Assembly: GCA_027063105.1 (NCBI GenBank)
Contig: JAMOSL010000025.1
Span: forward strand, 1 to 18,247
Reading direction: 5' to 3'
DNA: 18,247 nucleotides
From: Campylobacteraceae bacterium
GTDB taxonomy: Bacteria; Campylobacterota; Campylobacteria; Campylobacterales; Sulfurovaceae
The translations under genes were made by a program, and so were the position numbers. Of the stretch, positions 15,532-18,247 are shown piece after piece; position 1 is the first letter of the stretch, and the number at the start of each line of letters is the position of its first letter. Below the pieces are notes generated by a model, which worked only from the letters and a program-made list of their open reading frames with translations, made no database searches and was not told where the DNA came from.

Positions 15532-15921
15532 TTAAAGAAACTCTTGAACTATAAAATCATAAATATTACTTTTAGCTTTTAGAGAACCATTTAATATAGT
15601 ATATCCTCTATAAATATGGTACTCTAATCTCTTTTCAAACTCTTTCTTATTTTTAAAAGTTATCTCATCATACGATTCAATCATTCTATAATAATGCTTA
15701 GTAAAATCTTCATCTTCTTTATTCTCCCCAGTTATTTGAGCTAATCTATATTCTTTACCATCTAATTCTTCCAGTATTATATTATAGCTTTTATCATCTA
15801 AAGAGAGTGAAATATTTATCATAAATCTTAGTGCTATCCATTTGGGTGTATTTGTAGGATAATGGAGTAATTTAAAAAGAGGGTTGATATAATCTTCTGT
15901 ATTTTTTGCTGTTTTAATCAT
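15532..15921 (-). CDS. dndE: DNA phosphorothioation protein DndE
   Basis: DndE is a small DNA-binding part of the DndCDE machinery, which replaces a non-bridging oxygen of the DNA backbone by sulfur; known DndE proteins form tetramers that bind nicked duplex DNA. Here it has 129 residues, slightly longer than usual. Family-like features are PTNTPKWIALRFMINISLSL (22-41), the GKEYRLAQITGE stretch (55-66), and the C-terminal EYHIYRGYTILN (100-111). The identification leans partly on its position as the last gene after dndC and dndD, the standard order. The ATG overlaps the end of dndD by 8 nt and has GAGGTG at 7 nt, a good ribosome site. No dndF, dndG or dndH restriction gene follows; the next gene converges from the other strand. 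DndE is confidently assigned by context and moderately by sequence. Confidence 0.82.
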   Translation of the reverse strand: MIKTAKNTEDYINPLFKLLHYPTNTPKWIALRFMINISLSLDDKSYNIILEELDGKEYRLAQITGENKEDEDFTKHYYRMIESYDEITFKNKKEFEKRLEYHIYRGYTILNGSLKAKSNIYDFIVQEFL

Positions 15922-17656
15922 TTCTTTTCACCTCTATATTTGATCCTAAATTATCTTTTTCTATCATATACTCTTTAAAGTTATTATCTTTTAAATAATC
16001 ATATTCACTACTTGTTACTAAAAGTGTTAAATATGAGAACTTTAAGTAATAATTATTAAAGATAAAATCTCTATTTTTATTTGAAAGCCTTCCAAATGGA
16101 GTATCTATAAAAATAAAATCCAAAAATTTTTTAAACTCTAAAATACTACTTATTATGATAAAGCTCAATATCTGTTTTTGTCCTGCTGAGAGAAGTGTAA
16201 TATCCAATAAGCGATGCTCTTTATCTTCTACAATGACTTTAAATTTATCATTAATATAGATTTTTTCAATATGTTGATAAGTTTCTAAAAAAGGTTCTAT
16301 TTTCTTTTCTAGCAAAGTATTAAATTGAGACAAGCTATCTTTGAGCTTTGTCTCATACACCTTTTTAGAAATATCTGAAATATTATATAGTTCTTCTATC
16401 GCCTTTATCTTTGAATACTTATCTCTCTTTGCTAGAAACTCCAAACGAAGTTTTTTATGTATCTCTTTGTGCTGTGTATGTCTCTCTTCTAGTTTTTCAT
16501 TGAGTAAATTAAGATTTAATTCATTCTCTTCTCTCTTATTTTTAAGTGTAATTCCCTCTTCTTCTAATATTCTAAAATTATCTTTTTCTAATAATTTCTC
16601 TTTGCTTTTACTCAAAATAAGAAGTAAATTTTCTTTTTGGTCTATATTATTTTTGATACTTTTTAGTAACTTTATAACATCATTTTTTGTATAAGTAAGC
16701 AAAATAGTTTTATCTGTTTGATAGACTTGATAAAAACTTTTTAAAAGTTCAGCCTTATTCATAGAACTTTCTATATTATTTATAAAAATCTCAAAACTAT
16801 CTTCAAAAGCTTTTTTATCTAAAATTTTAATTGATTGATTATGTTCACTCTGTACTGTTTCTTTGAGTTTTGCATTTAAAATTAAAGGCAGTTGATAAAG
16901 ATTAATATCCTGAAAAATAGTTATCTCTTTAGAGAGTGTAAACTCTATATATTCTATCTGATTTTGAATATCTTCTATCTCTTTACTTCTATTCCTAATC
17001 TTTAATTCATTACGACGAATAAGTTCATTTTGCTTTTTGAGGTCTTTAATACTCTCCTCTTTTTTCTCTTCAAGTTTGAATATCTCATCAGATAACTCTA
17101 TTTCATCTTGTTGAAGATTAATAAAGTGAACCAACTCCACATTTCCCATTTCATTAGATAAAATCTTTGCTACTTTTTTGGTATCAATTATCATATTTGA
17201 CAAAATATCCAAATCAAAAGAGTATTCAAATATCCTCTTTATTTTTTTAGATTTTAAAAGTATTAAATCTTTTTCCACTTCTCCGTCAAAGAATATAAAA
17301 TCTATAAGTTCTATAGGAAATTTTTCTTTTAAAAACTCTTCTGCTTCATAGTTTTTTAAAATTCTATCATCTCTAAAAATTGTTAGACTTTCAAAGTTTT
17401 CACTAAAATCCCAAACTCTTTTTAAAATAAATTCATCAAAATCTATCTCTATAAAACACTCTTTATCTGTAGCATGACTATTTAAAATAAACTCTAGTTT
17501 AAACTTCTTTTGTCCTAATGCTAATTTAATAGAGTTCAATAAACTTGTTTTACCAAACCCATTTTCAGCCAATACCAGTGTTTGTTTTTCAAAAGAAATC
17601 TCTTGTTTCCCATTAAAGGAAAAAAGATTTTTTAATACTATTTTTTTAACTCTCAA
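15914..17656 (-). CDS. dndD: DNA phosphorothioation ATPase DndD
   Basis: DndD is an SMC/Rad50-like ATPase that works with DndC and DndE to insert sulfur into DNA. Counted from the chosen start (580 residues), Walker A is AENGFGKTS (30-38), the ABC signature is LSAGQ (489-493), and Walker B is FIFIDTPFG with D518. The first Walker A residue is Ala instead of the common Gly, and Thr follows the Walker B Asp. The middle (about 180-420) is Lys/Glu-rich and strongly predicted as two coiled-coil arms. I see no CxxC zinc hook. The start codon is TTG at 17654-17656, 7 nt after AAAGGA and overlapping the dndC end by 11 nt. A further TTG 27 nt upstream extends the same frame but has a badly spaced site. 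At 580 residues it is shorter than the roughly 660 of other DndD proteins. Confidence 0.9.
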   Translation of the reverse strand: MRVKKIVLKNLFSFNGKQEISFEKQTLVLAENGFGKTSLLNSIKLALGQKKFKLEFILNSHATDKECFIEIDFDEFILKRVWDFSENFESLTIFRDDRILKNYEAEEFLKEKFPIELIDFIFFDGEVEKDLILLKSKKIKRIFEYSFDLDILSNMIIDTKKVAKILSNEMGNVELVHFINLQQDEIELSDEIFKLEEKKEESIKDLKKQNELIRRNELKIRNRSKEIEDIQNQIEYIEFTLSKEITIFQDINLYQLPLILNAKLKETVQSEHNQSIKILDKKAFEDSFEIFINNIESSMNKAELLKSFYQVYQTDKTILLTYTKNDVIKLLKSIKNNIDQKENLLLILSKSKEKLLEKDNFRILEEEGITLKNKREENELNLNLLNEKLEERHTQHKEIHKKLRLEFLAKRDKYSKIKAIEELYNISDISKKVYETKLKDSLSQFNTLLEKKIEPFLETYQHIEKIYINDKFKVIVEDKEHRLLDITLLSAGQKQILSFIIISSILEFKKFLDFIFIDTPFGRLSNKNRDFIFNNYYLKFSYLTLLVTSSEYDYLKDNNFKEYMIEKDNLGSNIEVKRND

Positions 17657-18247
17657 TAAATTGTCCTTTGAAATAATTATCAACTCTCTCTTCTATTTCA
17701 CTCAATATTCCTATACGATTGGAGCTATTTTTACGACTCTTCTCTACTTCATAAATTCTATTAAAAAGCTCTCTGGAATAATCACTCATCTTAATTGTAG
17801 ATAAAATATTCCTAATTTCATTACTTTGAACTATTTTTATATCTCTACCATACTCTATTGCCAAAAGCAAAGCAGAATTTTCAATATCACCATCAATATT
17901 CCAATACTTTTGAATAATCTCTACCTCTTCATTTGAAATAAGTTCAACCTCTCTTTGAATAAAGTCTTCACTATTTTCTATAATAAATAGTTTTTCAAGT
18001 AACTCTTTACGAACATCAATATTAAACGCACCTAATCCAAGTTGAGAATTTCGTCTTCTGCTATTTCGCTTATCTTCTCTATCCCTATAATCCAAAAGCA
18101 TTTCTCTATATTCCCAAAGAGGTTTCATCCACTCTTCTCCATTTTGAACCATCCCTTGCATCGAGCGGTCCTTATCTATTACTGTACATGTCCAACACCC
18201 AAAACGAGTTTTACCACAAGATGGAGCTTCAGGATTAAGAGCTATAT
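17646..18247 (-). CDS. dndC: DNA phosphorothioation sulfurtransferase-like DndC, C-terminal part (5' end beyond window)
   Basis: DndC is an ATP-pyrophosphatase/PAPS-reductase-like Fe-S protein that activates and transfers sulfur to DNA. Only the last 199 residues are visible; the frame is open through base 18247, so the apparent ATG at 18159 is internal. The visible start contains PSCGKTRFGCWTCTVIDKD, a cysteine cluster (C, six residues, C, two residues, C) and the RFGCWTC phrase characteristic of DndC, expected to hold the 4Fe-4S cluster. WEYREMLLDYRD and SRRRNSQLGLGAFN follow, then a helical C-terminal region. The N-terminal pyrophosphatase P-loop is outside the window. dndD starts inside the last 11 bases, so translation is coupled. 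A dndB regulator and a dndA or iscS sulfur donor, if present, would be upstream, off the window. Confidence 0.93.
   Translation of the reverse strand, partial: IALNPEAPSCGKTRFGCWTCTVIDKDRSMQGMVQNGEEWMKPLWEYREMLLDYRDREDKRNSRRRNSQLGLGAFNIDVRKELLEKLFIIENSEDFIQREVELISNEEVEIIQKYWNIDGDIENSALLLAIEYGRDIKIVQSNEIRNILSTIKMSDYSRELFNRIYEVEKSRKNSSNRIGILSEIEERVDNYFKGQFIES

Noticed and set aside
17641..17647. Seven-base A run (minus strand) early in dndD as a phase-variation tract
   Set aside because: Runs of 7 A or T are common in this AT-rich DNA, the gene is intact, and no longer G/C tract of the kind used for phase variation is present.
18159..18161. ATG as the start of a separate 171-residue protein
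   Set aside because: The frame continues upstream to the window end and encodes the DndC cysteine cluster, so this Met is internal.
1..18247. CRISPR array, tRNA, rRNA or insertion sequence
   Set aside because: No regularly spaced repeats, tRNA-like cloverleaf, rRNA signature or transposase motif was seen; nearly all the sequence is accounted for by protein genes.

Overview
The window is AT-rich, gene-dense bacterial DNA. The most likely source is a Campylobacterota (epsilonproteobacterial) chromosome, possibly of the Sulfurimonas/Sulfurovum/Arcobacter type. This is inferred from the low GC content, tightly packed overlapping genes, TTG and ATG starts behind AGGA-type ribosome sites, a monomeric-type isocitrate dehydrogenase, and the look of the HolA and GalE proteins. 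No database was consulted, so the genus is open.

Left part (1-3300): three minus-strand units. They are the first 196 codons of a monomeric NADP isocitrate dehydrogenase, a DEAD-box RNA helicase with an Arg/Gly/Ser-rich tail followed 2 nt later by an unrecognised 152-residue protein, and a 72-residue cold-shock protein with its own hairpin terminator and a leader of about 90 nt. Helicase plus cold-shock protein form a plausible RNA-remodelling pair.

Centre-left (3300-8000): a strong promoter drives galE, a TPR-linked putative glycosyltransferase and a secreted phospholipase A2-like protein as one plus-strand unit. This unit meets, tail to tail, a minus-strand two-HKD phospholipase D-family protein with a signal-like N-terminus. 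The PLD gene is divergent from holA, the DNA polymerase III delta subunit.

Centre (8001-11813): a single large type IIG (Eco57I-like) restriction endonuclease/N6-adenine methyltransferase on the minus strand. It sits 3 nt from the end of holA and is divergent from the next operon.

Centre-right (11859-15506): a tightly coupled five-gene plus-strand operon. It encodes an IscU/NifU-like scaffold lacking the first ligand cysteine, an all-helical protein with possible diiron residues, phosphatidylserine decarboxylase, a PDC/Cache-like four-helix membrane protein, and a HAD phosphatase. Overlaps or zero gaps at every junction imply co-expression; why these genes travel together is not known.

Right edge (15532-18247): dndE, dndD and the C-terminal part of dndC on the minus strand, transcribed in the order C-D-E. 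This is the distal end of a DNA phosphorothioation operon. Its start lies beyond the window, and no dndFGH restriction genes follow dndE. With the type IIG enzyme about 3.7 kb away, two DNA-modification defence functions flank a housekeeping-like operon.
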